From Populus alba (Eukaryota > Streptophyta > Magnoliopsida > Malpighiales > Salicaceae): 64,000 bases of DNA. A program made the translations under genes and the position numbers. A model generated the notes under the pieces. The model saw only the letters and a list, made by a program, of their open reading frames with translations. It had not been told where the DNA came from and did not search any database. Below are positions 1 through 17,780 of the stretch, piece after piece. How positions within the stretch are numbered: position 1 is the stretch's first letter; the number at the start of each line of letters is the position of its first letter. The stretch lies in assembly GCF_005239225.2 (NCBI RefSeq), contig NC_133301.1, positions 11,656,318 through 11,720,317 of the forward strand, in the 5' to 3' direction.

Positions 1-68
1 AGATGAACATCAGTAATAAATGAAAATTCTCATTTAATAGAGTTTCTAAATATCTAAATTTATCTGTT

Positions 69-2776
69 TTCTTCATCATAAATTGAAAAACACTTGATTT
101 GAATTCTTAGATTTAAGAAAATATAGTTTTTTTATTGTTTAAAATAGATTTTTTTTCTTTAAAAAAAAAAAAAAAAACAAAGCCGCAAGACAAGGTAAAA
201 AAAACTCTTGACCAGAGCAAACCTTGTATGGTCAGTAATCAATGCTCGACATGGAATGGTATCCACGGAGACTTATCTTTAATTCTTGTCCTGGAGAGTG
301 GACCCTAGCTTGTATAAAGCAAGCATATATAATCATTCGAGTTATATACATATATAGATTTTAAATAAATTGAAAAGATTAAAAATTAAATTTTATATAA
401 TTAATATATAATAAGATATTTTTAAAATTTTTACAACTTTTGAAAAGTGTTTTTTCATCTAGAATAGAAATAATATTTTTCTAGAAATTAAACTAATTTT
501 TTCTTTAATTAGAAAATATTTTTTATTTGATCAATTTTTTAATAATAAAAAAATACTGGAAAATTTATAAAAAAATATTTTTTATAAAAATAAATCCTAA
601 AAGTCACTTATTTTTTTGGTAGCCGCAGAGAAGATAATTGAGGCAGATTAACCTTGAAGGATTAAAGTTAATTATAATTCATACAAATACTATTATTATT
701 GAAATCTACTCATATATCTATGCACCTTTCATATATGATAATTCATACAAATATTATTTAATTTTTTTTTTATGTTTATGTACTTTTCATATAAAATAAA
801 TAAATTAATTCAAGATTTTTTAAAAATAAAAAGGACTCACATTTCTTATCTCGATGGAAGTCTTCATGGAAAATAGGGGCATCAAACGTCTTCATGTGAA
901 TAACATGTGGGGTAAAGACGTGAGGCTGCGGGAATGTTCATAGAGAAGACTCAGGAACCAACGCACGAACTAATGGCTCTCTTTCAAAGAGCCTGAAAAC
1001 AACTTTTTCTACATGGGGTGTACTCCTCTTATTTATAGTTGAGTTTAAAAATATTCATATCAATTTAAAAATTTAAGTAATTTTTAGATTAAAATGATTT
1101 TTTAACATAATATCAAAACATTGATTCATCTCTATTTATTTAAAATGATATTATATCTTGAAACCTTATCTAATAATTATTTTAAATTATTCGATTGAGA
1201 TGGTTTCTTAATAAGAAATATCATAAAATTAAAATTAGTAAAAAAACAACGGGCAAGTATTGAGTGGTCTCTTAGAAACACAATGGAAGAGTAATTAATG
1301 CGTGTGGAAAAACAATGGTGGAAAATTTACACGAAGTGGGGAGCAATTTTCTACGGAAGCAGTGGGCTATTAAAAAATATGCCCAGGTATATTCTAGTAT
1401 CAGAGAAGCTATTAAAAAAAACCCGGAGAAAATGCGTAAGCACCTATTTTGCAAGTTTAACTATAGAGTGAATCGTATGGCCCAGATCCACCTGCCAATT
1501 CTTACAGTATACACCGGGACAGGTGAGCATCAGGTTACCTCTGCTTGAAAAATCTAGAGTATTTTATTTTTAATGTTAGTATATTAAAACAATAAAAAAA
1601 ATTAATAAATTTTGAGAACTCACAGCCAGTTCCCAAGCAAGCTCCAAGTATATCTTGTATCATTCAAGAAACTGTGTGTTTAAGAGAGGGAGAGAGAGTA
1701 CAAGAAAAGAAGTATAACTCTCTCTCTTCATTATTAATTGAAAAACACTTGGATTTAAATTCTTAGATTTAAGAAAATATAGTTTTTTTATTGTTTAAAA
1801 TAGTTTTTCTTTTTTTTTAAAAAAAATATCTTTATCTTGGAGAGTTGACCCGGGGTGAAAAAAAAATTGATTAAATTAAAAAAAAATAATAGAAAAAACT
1901 AAATCATGAAAAAAAATCAATTAAATCGATTAAAATTTTAAAAAAATAAATCAGTTTGATTTAGTTTCGGTTTTATAAGTCTAAGACCGAAAAAACCAAG
2001 TTAAACCGATTTGAACCGGTTTTTATCTTAAAAAATCAAACCAAAACCTGTCGGTTTGAACTGATTTGATTTTTTAAAAAAAAAAATTAATTTTTTATAT
2101 ATATAAAATCTAAATTTAATTCGTAGAGAAGACTCAAGAACTACCGCACGAAGTTATGGCTCTCTTTCAAAGAGCTTGCAAACAATTTATGTATCCATAA
2201 AGAAAAGTGTCTTTACGAATATTTTTTAAAAAAGTTATTTTTAATATTAATAAATAAAATAATATTAAAATATATTAATTTTAAAAAATAAAAATTCTAA
2301 AAAACACTTAAAAAAAAAGATTTCTATTAGTATCTTTCCTATTTTTATTTTTTTTCAATGAAATTCCACTTATTGCTGGCTGTTTATTCTAGACTTTACC
2401 CTTAATTATACATCAATGTTATTAAACTTGGCGTGTATCGATCCGAGACCTAGTTCCTTCAGTTTGTAGTATTATTTTGAGCCTACTATGTATCCATAAA
2501 AAAAATGTGTCTATGAGAGAGAGGACAAGAGAAACTTATAACTCTAGATATCCCGAGACAACCTAATATTTTTTTAATAATATTTAATATTTATTAAAAT
2601 ACTGAATTATTCCTCACTCTATTTGACTATATATATATATATATATATAAAACCAAGTTGAAAATTCAGAAAAACTCCTGGACTCTAGTTTAAGATTTAT
2701 TTTTTATTTTAAGAATAATTGAATCATTTCACTAAGTTTAAGAAAATAAAAGGGTGGAAAGGCCTCTAAACACAAG

Positions 2777-2814
<38 letters not shown>

Positions 2815-3111
2815 TTTGAAAGTAATTACATATAAAAATATAGATGCGTCCAGATTAATTTAATAATAATTAATAAATCATGTGGAAAATACCGTATTAT
2901 CCGTGATGATTTGCTAATCCATTTTTATTTTATTTTATTTTATTTTAATAAAGCAAGCATACACAAGAGGACCAGGGAGTTGGAATTGGAAAAAGAAACA
3001 ACGGGCAAGTATTGAGTGGTTTCTTAGAAACACAATGGAAGACTAATTAATACGTGTGGAAAAAAAAGGATGGAAAATTTACACAAGGCAATTTTCTACA
3101 GAAACAGTAGA
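69..3111. repeat. Diverged segmental duplication of about 1.7 kb
   Basis: Three blocks occur twice in the same order: 70-175 with 1727-1830, 941-1002 with 2124-2186, and 1251-1367 with 3002-3111. Each pair is roughly 85-95% identical by eye, and the spacing differs because the copies carry different insertions, including AT runs at 2629-2649 and 2780-2810. No intact protein is encoded. The short ORF at 1315-1548 covers one block only in copy 1 and has no counterpart in copy 2. Confidence 0.7.
2780..2810. repeat. (AT)n microsatellite
   Basis: An uninterrupted AT dinucleotide run of about 31 bases. A shorter one sits at 2629-2649. Confidence 0.95.
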
Positions 3112-3329
3112 CTTGTCCTAACTTCTAACTGGATTGAGTTATTAAATAGGAAAAGAGATTAATGAAATAAGGGCGGCGTTATTAATTTGTTTTCAAAATT
3201 TTCCTTGAAAAGAAATGTAATTTGTTGACTAAATAATCGATCTGCACTATGCTCTTGGTTAAATTATTTTTTTTAATATAAAAAAAAATCTAGGCATTAC
3301 TAATATTTTTATAGTAAAAAAAATTAAAT

Positions 3330-4630
3330 TATATAAAGATTGACATGATATGATCTAATTAGCTTGATAGATTCAAATACAACTTAAACAACCGATAAAA
3401 AATATTTTTTAATTCACAAAAATTCAAGACAATGTTTTTTTTTAATATTAAAATGATAATATACTAAATCGATCCGAGCTAACCTGGATTAAGATGACAA
3501 ATCCTCAGCTTGATTTATGAGACTATGATAACTTCATATAAAGCAAATCAAAATAAATTTTGAAGTTCAATTCTCAACAACTCAACTTAATAGATCTAAA
3601 GACAACTCAAATAACAAAAAAAAAATATTTTGATTCACAAAAATTCAAGACAACATCTTTTTCTAAAATAAAATATTAAAATGACAATACATTGAATTGA
3701 TATGGGTCAACTCGGGTTAACTTGATAAATTCTGGACTTAATTCATGAAACCATGATAATCATCTCATATAAAATAAATCAAAATATATTATAAATCTCA
3801 ATTCTCAATCAACTCATTATTGAAGAATGTAATTGAAAAGATTAATTAAAAAATAACAAAAAATTAACTCGGGTTAACCTATCAAATTTGTGACCCCGGT
3901 CATAAGATCAAATTAACCTTATAGAAAGCAAACAAAAAAATAACTTAAGTCAACCCAGATTAATCTGTCAAACCTGCAACTAAGATCATAAGATTGTGAT
4001 AACCCCATAAAAAAAATTAAAACAAATCATGAATCTCAATTTTCATTAAAGTCATTGTTGAAAGTTGAAAGTTTTTTTAAAAAATCAATCTAAATATAGG
4101 ATACAATAAAATGACCCTAGTCTATATAGGTTACCTCGTAAAACATGTGACTTGAGTCCTAAGACCTGAATAAACTCATAGGAAACAAAAATAAATTATA
4201 AAGTCTAATTTATAATCAATTTCATGTTAAATGATGAAATTAAAAAAATTATTATAAAAAAAATTAAAAAAAAAAACTCAAATCAACTAGGTTAATCAAC
4301 CAAATTCGTTGTCCAAGTTATGAGACCAAGATAATCTTATAGGAGATAAATTCAAATAAATTATGAAACTAAATTCTCAACTTATACAAATAATAAATGA
4401 TGAAATTAAAAAAAAACATATCAATTAAAAACAAAATTTTAGTCCATCAAGTTAAACCTCCAAACTCATGATATGATTTATGAGACTAAGTTGATCACAT
4501 ATAAAATAAATTATAATAAATTATGAAACTTAACCTTCAATAAACTAATTATTGAAGTATCAAATTAGAGAAAAAAAATTAAAATTAAAAAAACAATATT
4601 AAAATAAATAAAAATTTGTAAAATAATACA
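3330..4630. repeat. Degenerate tandem repeat array (GGGTTAAC family)
   Basis: About seven diverged units of 110-170 bp follow one another. Each has the same order of words: a 'gggttaac'-like start, 'gtcaaac', 'catgagac..gataa', 'catataaa.caaa', 'aatt.tgaa', 'ctcaat', then 'gatgaaattaaaa'. Units start near 3480, 3711, 3868, 3947, 4110, 4281 and 4438. No ORF is present. The same family recurs at 30540-31080. It is probably the decayed body of a retroelement or satellite, but the class cannot be fixed from sequence alone. Confidence 0.6.
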
Positions 4631-4900
4631 CGATAAAAACATTATCTCTTTTAATTTATATTACTAGCTATGATGCTCACGCTACACTTAGGCAACCAAG
4701 AAGTAAAATACTTCTGGCATAAAACAGAAAAATTTATTTGAAGTTCTATGAGCTACCAACCCTCCGATTAAAAAAGTAGAGTAATTGTGTAAAATGGTCC
4801 TCTAACATAATAAGCTAAAAGCGTCACAGAGTCACGGGGAAAAATCTAACATGTTGTATTTTGACTATGCAAAGTAGCAAACAACCAAAGTACTCATTTA

Positions 4901-5066
4901 AAACTAACAAAAAGAAAATTTTGTTCAAAACATTATAAGGTAATAAATATATAAATTACTAAATACACTAAAAAACAATATTCAATTAAAACTAACAAAA
5001 ATAAAATTTTGTTCAAAACATTAGAAGGTAATAGATATATAAATTACTAAATACACTAAAAAAAAC
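4901..5066. repeat. 87-bp tandem duplication
   Basis: The stretch beginning 'aaactaacaaaaa' at 4901 starts again at 4988 with only a few substitutions, and both copies end in 'aaattactaaatacactaaaa'-like sequence. It is a recent local duplication with no coding content. Confidence 0.85.
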
Positions 5067-5069
5067 TAG

Positions 5070-5900
5070 GGTAAACACTTTCATGTAAATCATGTGATGG
5101 GTCATAATTTTCTAAAACCTCCCTATTTAAAAGTCATCACACGAAAGTCATAACCTGAAATAAAGTTATGTTTACTCCTCGCCCAACTCCAAGTTGGGTC
5201 AGGATGTATTCACGCCCAACTCCATGTTGGGCCATGGTGCATCCACCCCTGACCATTTTTGGGTACAATCACAAGCTAAACCCAATTGCCCTTGGGTTCT
5301 ATGTATGAGTTGAACTCAACTCCTCTCAGGTTCAACGTATAGCTAAAAGGTAACTCCACACTGAATCTCTCATATTCTGGGCATGAGTTAGTAATTATGA
5401 TGTCCATCATATCTCCTTAATTACAAACAAGCAGTATATGCTATATTAATTAGATGTGATAGCATGAACGATAAAATAACATTATTCTATGATTACAAGA
5501 TTACATCTCTACCCCTCTTATGTTGTATGAATCAAATCAAGTCAAATAATATAAAAGGGAGCTCAAGTACATAGAAAAAAGGCTCGAAACCTTATATTCT
5601 TATACTAAACATAATCCTCCTTCTTCTCTAATCTCTATATATTCTTCTCCTTCTTCTTTTCTATCTTCATAAAAGCTCATTAATACCTTTATTAATGTCT
5701 TTTTACTGCTTAAAAATACCTCATACTGATTTAAACTCTAGAGGGTCCCTCATCAACACTCTTGGGGTCTTTAAGAGACATTGTGTAAGTATTACTGAAA
5801 AGAAGATTTACAACCCCTGGAGAAATCCTTTAAAGAAGAAGCCAATGCTCTCTAGAAGTGGAGGTTGTAAAACACACCGTGAATGATCTATAAAAGCCCT
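5070..5900 (+). mobile_element. Probable solo LTR or LTR fragment
   Basis: This segment has promoter-like architecture without a gene. A series of short inverted repeats lies at 5180-5340 (CCCAACTCC-AAGTTGGG, then CCCAACTCC-ATGTTGGG, then similar ACCCAA/TTGGGT arms), a TATA-like 'tataaaaggg' sits near 5550, pyrimidine-rich leader sequence follows, and then short non-coding ORFs. This resembles the 5' LTR of a Ty3/Gypsy-type element. I could not find the terminal TG..CA ends, a target-site duplication or a second LTR, so the call is tentative. Confidence 0.4.
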
Positions 5901-8900
5901 CAGGAAAAATTCCTTCCAAAATATTTCCTATGATTTTTTGTAGCTTAATAACCATACAATTGTTTTTTGTTTTAATCATCAAAATTTTTTTATATATAAT
6001 TTCATCTTTTTAAGTTATATTAGCATGGTTCCATGTAGTAATATTTTTTGCAATCTGCATTGTCTCATATATACGGAGTGCTAAGGAATATTTTGATAAT
6101 GGATTAAAGATTGATTTTAAAAAAAAAAACTTTATTGGTAGTTTTAAAAAAAAAGAAACTAAAAGAAGAAGGACCACATTTAACACAAACAAACAAAACA
6201 GACTCCATTTGGATATTGAAATGGAAAATTTTGATTTGCTCCCTAATATTTTATTTTATTTATTATTTAATCCTTGTTATTCTATAATTGTACGTTTCAA
6301 TCCTAACTTTATTTTTTTAAGTTTCAATTGTTGGATGTTAAGAAATAAGAGAGAAGTCACTAAAAAATATTGGGGAATAAGAAAATACCTGGAAGATCAA
6401 TCAAGTTAATATTAGTGATGACACTAATATAATTATGTTGATATCATTAGATCTCATGATTTGAAAGGTTAATCAAGTCCATGTTAACGTCGATATTAAC
6501 ATAATCTTGTTGATATGACTACCTTTCATAATCTAGAAAGCTAATCAAGTTTATTTAACATTTTTCTTTTTATTTTTTAGATTAAATGTCGATATTAATA
6601 AAATTTTATTAACATTATTAGCTGCTATAATCTTGAAATAGCTAATCAAGTCTATATCGATAATACTTCTTTAAGAGATGTCGGTATCAGTCTAATAGAT
6701 ATCATTGGTCTTCGTACAAATGGTCAAACAAATCCAATCATACTATATTTATCTTTGTTTATATCAATTTTAAGTATAAGATTAGAATACCTACCAGTCT
6801 AGAGTGATCTTGATCCTCCTATGCCTTGAGGTTTGGTCGCAACATTATCTGTTATCAAGAACATGAATATCACCTTACCATTATTTATATCAATTTTGGA
6901 TTTATACTTAGATCCAAAAGTAACATATTTTTTATTACTTCTGCATATACAATATTTCACATGTATAGTCCACTCACATCATGAAACTGATATAATTTAT
7001 TGTTAAGAACATATTTTCATGTTAAGCACATGCATGATTTTATCATTTTGTCCTCCCTCGTTAAGAACAAATTTACCAAACCTTTGCATTGGAACCCAAG
7101 GGTTTTCCCTCAGTTCCCACACACCTAACTCATTATAATTATTCAACATATATATAATTTAACACAATAATACACGAGATTAAAACCAACCCCATCTTTT
7201 ATTCTAATGATCCATAGGCCGAAATATATATTCAAAGGAACATGGGTTCCTTGTTTTTTCTTCAATTTTTTGTATCAATTTATCATAATTAAGTATTAGC
7301 ATAACCTTCCACATCATGCATACAAGACAATTTGAAGAAATTATCCCCTCCTCCTTTGGTGACCATTACCACCACCAAACGTGAAAAAAAAAACTAAGAA
7401 ATAAAAGAAGAAGGACCAAGTTGAAGTTCTTATTATTATTGAAAAAGAAATCATAAAATTGACTTGAATGATAAAATTAAAAGTATAAAAACTTTGATAA
7501 AAAAGAAAAGAAACAAAATAAAAAATGAAAAGTAGAAGAATCAAATCGAAAAATATTATATACAAATTAGAACTGAAGGATCAAATTGACAAATAAAAAA
7601 ATTTTAACGAAAGGGATATGACATAAATAAACAATTATTATTAAAAGGATTGACTATGAAAAAAAAACAATAAAAATAAGAACTAGAGTGCAGCTCTCCG
7701 TGTATGAGAGAGAAATGAAGAGAAAAAAAAGGGGGCAACCGACGATAAACCGATTATCTTTGGATGACTTGTGCCGATCATAAAGGAAAAGGACACAATG
7801 AAGAACAAAGTGAGATTATGGAAGAAACTTTTCAACCACCAGGAGGTGCCGTGCGTGCCTCCCAAAGTGTGTGGCGCCTCTCTCACGTTAGCGCGCGCAC
7901 ACCATATGCCAACATATTTTTGAATAAAAAAAATATTAATTAAATGTTAAATTATTTCATCACCCTTGACCAACACAATAATTACAAAAAAAAAAAAAAA
8001 AAAAAAAAAAACCTTAAGGAAAAGATGTTAATACCCCTATATACACAACTTTGTTTTTTACTCTAAGGACAATTGTGTAATTATATTGTACAATTAAAAA
8101 GAAAAATACCAAAACACCTCTGTCCATCAATGTTAGTTTTTTTTTATTATTATTATTCTAGGGGTATTTAAGTTATTTTACTGTGTATTAAAAGATAAAT
8201 CGATGAAAATACCCCAAACAAATCAATAATAACAAATGAACTATGTAAAAATATCAAAACACCCTTAAATCAAAGACAATCAATTTTTTCAGCCTAAGCC
8301 ATAGACGTCACTCCACTATACTAGTGAATAGTGAAGTGTATCTACAGCTAAATGAATTTCTCCTTTATTTTTAGTATATTTGTAGCTATTATGATGACGA
8401 TAGTAATAATAATTAAAATGACCTCGAAATAAAGTGTTTTGGTATATTAGTTATTTTTCTTTTCAATTGAACCCTCCTTTTTTCTTATATATTTTTTTTG
8501 TCTTTTTGTCCTTTTGAATAAGTGTTATTTCTTTTTTATTTAGTCCTTCAATTTTAATTTTTTATGTATTAATTTTTTTTTATTAGGTTCTTATTCTTTA
8601 GATTTCTTATTTGTTTCCTTAATTCTTTTATAATTGATATTTTTGATCTTATTTTTTAATCCAGGTTTATAGTGTGTTATTTTTTTTTTTAATTTCTTCC
8701 TCTTTCTTTTATTATTTTTCTTTTTGCTTGAGTTATTTTTCTTTTAAATTTAATCCTCCAATTGAAAAAAATTATTTGCCCTCTAATTTATTTTTTATTT
8801 TGATTTTGATTTTTATTCTTTTAATTATCATTTTTTTTTATCTTAGATCTTTTTGTATAGTTAATCCCCCCTTTTGAGTTCTTTCATGTTTGTTGATTTT

Positions 8901-9690
8901 ATCCATTTTTTTTTTATCTAGTTTCGTGATTACAATGATGTTTTTTTGAAAAAAAAAAATCTAATTAACATCTTTATCTTTTATTTTACTGTCTAATTAA
9001 AATAAAATTAACTCTTTAATCTTAGTTGGTGTTATAACTCAAATCATTAATTTTTTTTTATTGTCTTAAAATATATTTACATCATCTAGACATCATTTTA
9101 CTTGAAAAAAAATAGAGACCCTTTGCATCGCACAGGCTATGCCTAGTATAGATTTATTATTCTTGTATCTTCTATCTATCATATAAACAGAGTCATTTCA
9201 ATTTGAATGGATAAAAATATATTTTTTTGCTTCTTATTATGTTATGTTTACGCTTGCTATTGATTCTTCATTTTAATTTTATATCAAGTTTTACTTATTT
9301 GGGTTTATTTATTCCTTTTTAACATGATGCCTGCGTCAATTAAAGATTTTCAGTGAAAGATGTCGTAGATTTGATGATTTCAACTGGTTTTATGTTGTTT
9401 TATTTTTAAAAATTTTATTATTTAATATTAAATTTATCAAAAAATATCTAAATTATTTTATACTCGTTAAATCTATTATTAAAATATTTATATATCAAAT
9501 ATATTAAAATATAAATTAATTATATAATTAATAACATAATTATATTATATAAAAATTAATTTAATATAAAATATATTAAAATATAATTAACTCTTCTAAA
9601 TAATTTTTTAACCCACACACGCATATAACACAAAATTAAAAAAATAATTTTATCAATTTAACTCTTTAAAGTAACTTCTACATCGCAAGG
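5900..9690. other. AT-rich intergenic DNA, no supportable gene
   Basis: This stretch is made of purine-rich and pyrimidine-rich tracts (about 7380-7680 and 8460-8900, in opposite sense), a run of 24 A at about 7987-8010, and a GC-richer island at 7680-7900. The ORFs here are low-complexity F/I/L/S or K/N strings that begin at random and match no family I recognise. It looks like old repeat sequence. Confidence 0.6.
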
Positions 9691-9934
9691 GAGATGCTTG
9701 TTCTCACTCTCGCAAGTCTTAAATTTTATTCCTTCTTTCTTTCACTGTCCCGATATTCTTCTTCTACCTTATTCTCCCCGATGACTTCTTAAATTTATAT
9801 TTCTGCCTCGTTAATCTTAAATATCTTTAACAAGCAGACCCTTCTGTCCTCTCCTCTCCTTTTCACCTCAGGCACGTTTCCCTTACTTATCATATACACA
9901 GAAATGAAAATATAATTCCATTTTGACATTGCTT

Positions 9935-9960
9935 TTTTTTTTTTTTTTTGCTGATTGCAG
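9935..9960 (+). other. Possible 5' UTR intron acceptor of the ARL1 gene
   Basis: A long T tract followed by 'gctgattgcag' ends at 9960, about 110 bases upstream of the ARL1 start codon. This is a textbook plant polypyrimidine tract and AG acceptor. It suggests that the ARL1 leader is spliced, with the upstream non-coding exon lying near 9700-9930. The donor was not fixed. Confidence 0.4.
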
Positions 9961-10029
9961 AGAGGAAAAGGACTCTGCTTTGCAGATCTAATTCAACTTC
10001 TACGATCTGTTCATCAACTGATGCTCTGA

Positions 10030-14731
<4,702 letters not shown>

Positions 14732-15037
14732 CTCTTTTGGAGAAGAATGGGAAGCTTGTGATTGTTTCTCCGAGCCAGAATTTATAAAGATGACCATGGT
14801 TAGCTGGTATGGCTGGTAATAGAAATTCATTTGTGGTCGCGATGATGTCATTTGACCTTCACTGATTTTTCTAACTGATATACTTGTAAAAATTTTGTCA
14901 AAGAAGAACCACTTAGCTCTTTTGCTGTTATGTTACTTTCCATTTCTTTGCCATTGTTCGCTTTCCCACCATGCACTGCATTGTTTGAAAATGATAGCGA
15001 TGTCTTGATTTTATGAATTCTATATTCTATACTAGTC

Positions 15038-15183
15038 ACTCTTCCAAACCCTTCTTGTTGTCAGCTTGTTGTGGCCTCTCTTGTAACTGGAACCAACTTT
15101 CTAGGTTTAAACTCTTCCAAACCCTTCTTGTTGTCAGCTTGTTGTGGCCTCTCTTGTAACTGGAACCAACTTTCTAGGTTTAA
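15038..15183. repeat. Perfect 73-bp tandem duplication downstream of ARL1
   Basis: A 73-base unit starting 'actcttccaaacccttct' at 15038 repeats from 15111 with no difference, and both copies end in 'ctaggtttaa'. It begins about 300 bp after the ARL1 stop, possibly within the 3' UTR. The short ORF across it (15071-15295) reads the repeat and is not a gene. Confidence 0.92.
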
Positions 15184-15299
15184 GTTTCACAGTACCATGA
15201 CTTTGTCCTGGTATAATTTATCTTTGCGGGTAGACAGTTGTTCAGTTTTTGGAACCACCAAAATAATTCTAACTAAACTATTACAAATAAAATAAATTT

Positions 15300-17470
15300 C
15301 TAAAATGATCGAGAACACTAGGTCAAACCTAAGGGAATTTTTTTTTAATCTTCCTAAAGTATACTAAGTATACTTAAATAAGAAAGAATGGGGGATTTAA
15401 ATGAAAAATTCAAGAAACAATAATTCTAAAAATAATAAATTGATATGTTGTTAAATTAGTTCAAGTTTTCATACATTTATCCTTATAAATCTGATGATTA
15501 TCGAAGTATAATAAATATTTTTTTGAATCAAACAAATAAATTTGATGTTTTTTTAAAGCTGAGAAAAATCGATGAAATTACAAGTACATTAATTAGAAAA
15601 AGCTTTCTAATCAATTTTTTTACCATCAAGCGAATGTAATATTAAAAGTAATTTTCATTAACTCAGTAGTAGTTTTAGGAATAAAATATGTGTATTTATT
15701 CTAAGCAAATGTTCAAAAGCTTGATAATTTTAACTTAGTTTATGTTTTTCTATAAATCAATATGAGAGTTGCAACAATCAAATTAATTATTTTGCTTCTT
15801 ACACTAATCCCTAATAATAATTACGAATTGAAAGAAACTAGAAAACTTAAATATCATATCAATATAATTCAATAAGCTTGAATAACAATCAATAACATAA
15901 TTCTGAATAAGAAAAAATAAATACTTGAATTTGAAAAAATTACAATGATAACGTTGCTTCTAACAACGTGGTAATGGAGATGGTGTGTATCCTTTTTGAA
16001 TTGAATTCAGGGGTTTAGTTCATAATTATTGGAAAATTAACAAAAGCAGAGATGAAAGGAATGATTATCAAACCCTATTCCAGCTGTGTTTTGCTCTCTT
16101 TATCTTCCCTTTTTACTACCGAAATCCTCAAGATTCTTAGGCTAATTAGGAGTCTTCATGATGCTAAATTCAATCCCTTCTTCATCTGATTTTTAAGAAT
16201 GGATAAATCTCTTATAATTTGTGTTGAAAACTGATTTTGTTGCTGTCATAATTCTATTGTAATACTAATTTTGTTGCAATTTAGACTTTGATTCTGACTT
16301 GGTTTCTTGCACTATCCGACCATCACAGCTATATTATTTCATTCATGACATGTTAAAGGATTGATTTGCACCTTATCGGGTCCTAAAGCCAATTGTTCTT
16401 ATGTTAAACTCTCAGCTGTATTGGGATGCTTAGCATTGTTAGTTTCTGTATCAGATCAGAAGATCCATTTCGACCAACCAGAATGTGTTCTGATTCTATT
16501 ATTCCAAAACAATTTTATCTGACTTGGAGTCCTTCATGCAAGTTGTAGTCTTGGATGTGTAGATGAATTTGAATTTTTGAATTGCCTGATTTCAATATCA
16601 GAAGCTCAAGATAATCTCATTTGAATATCTAGTGTGAAAATAGAAAATCTTGCTGCAAGAAGAATTTTGGTTCAAGTCTGCAGGTCTGATTCGATATCCA
16701 AATGAGATCAGAATTTTGCCTATAATACATTTATGAAAAGCTTGACATGTGTACTTCAACTTAGATTAAGATCACATTCTCATTCTAAAACTTTAAATTG
16801 ACAAAAAAAACTGTCATAAAAAGCTATGTTTAAAATGTAAAATACATAATTTTTTATTTTTTAGCGATTAATTCACGAAATCTCTTCTGCATGTCAAACT
16901 CTTAAAAATAACTTCTAATAAACTCAAATAAGTTTGAAATACCTTAAAAAGTATAGTGTGTGTGTATTGCACCTATCAATAGTCACTAATATAAAATCTA
17001 GTGCCAAAATATGATTTGTTAGCACCAATTAGTTCTTGGCTCCAAGTACTTTTGCTGCACCCTTTTATGTTGCTTTTTATTTGTGATGGTTTATTTGTGC
17101 CAAAAATCCATTTTCTTATTTGTGTGTTTTTTTTTTGTTATAACAAAAATATGGCATTTTTTTTTACCAACATGATTTTTTTGAATAGAAACAAAGGATA
17201 ATAAAATATAAATGCTTATAAAGTCTTCCAATGATTTGAATTAAAGAGAAAAAAAGTATCTCTATCAGAACTCTATTACATTATCCATGTATTTCTTTTC
17301 TATTTTGATTTTTTTTTTTTTATCAAAAACATTGTTTTCTTACATAAAAACATATCATAACTTTAAAAGCAAGCTTTAATAAAAAAAAATCATTACTATA
17401 TAATTTTAAAGTGATTGTATGAAATAATAAAAGAATAAATAATCTATTATTTGTTAATAAAATCTATGAT
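15300..17470. other. Intergenic, no gene seen
   Basis: This is moderately AT-rich sequence with stops in all frames at short intervals. It has the feel of non-coding retroelement body (16300-16800 is less AT-rich than its surroundings), but I found no LTR ends and no reverse transcriptase or gag motif. Confidence 0.5.
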
Positions 17471-17509
17471 CCTAATTGATGCGAGCTCCAAAACCGAAGC
17501 GAAAATAAA

Positions 17510-17665
17510 TGAAAAAGGGGTTGTAAACCGAGCCCAATAAAGCTAAGAAATCAGTTGCAAACCAAGCCTTATGTCAAAGAAAAAGGGCTACAAACAGAGC
17601 CCAATGTCAAAGAAAAAAGGCTCATATCCGAACCCAATTGATGGAGATAATGAGCTCACAACGAG
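17510..17665 (+). repeat. Degenerate short tandem repeat, about 33-35 bp unit
   Basis: Four imperfect units share the words 'tacaaac.gagcccaat' and 'gtcaaagaaaaaggg'. A short ORF crosses it and therefore shows a duplicated MSKKKG peptide. This is a repeat artefact, not a recognisable protein. Confidence 0.55.
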
Positions 17666-17780
17666 CCCAAATCTAGCTAAATATGGTTCCAAACTTAAGT
17701 CCACAGATCCTCTCATTTTCGTGTTTCAAAAAATTCTCCGTTTTGTTGACACGTCACTCTTCACCATCATCCATCATGTA

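Noticed and set aside
1315..1548. 77-codon ORF with a Lys-rich middle
   Set aside because: Only part of it is in the duplicated block, the second copy has no matching frame, and no family is recognisable. Likely chance.
7341..8877. Several hydrophobic ORFs (F/I/L/S-rich) at 7341-7565, 7683-7886 and 8674-8877
   Set aside because: They come from T-rich or A-rich tracts. The composition, not selection, keeps them open.
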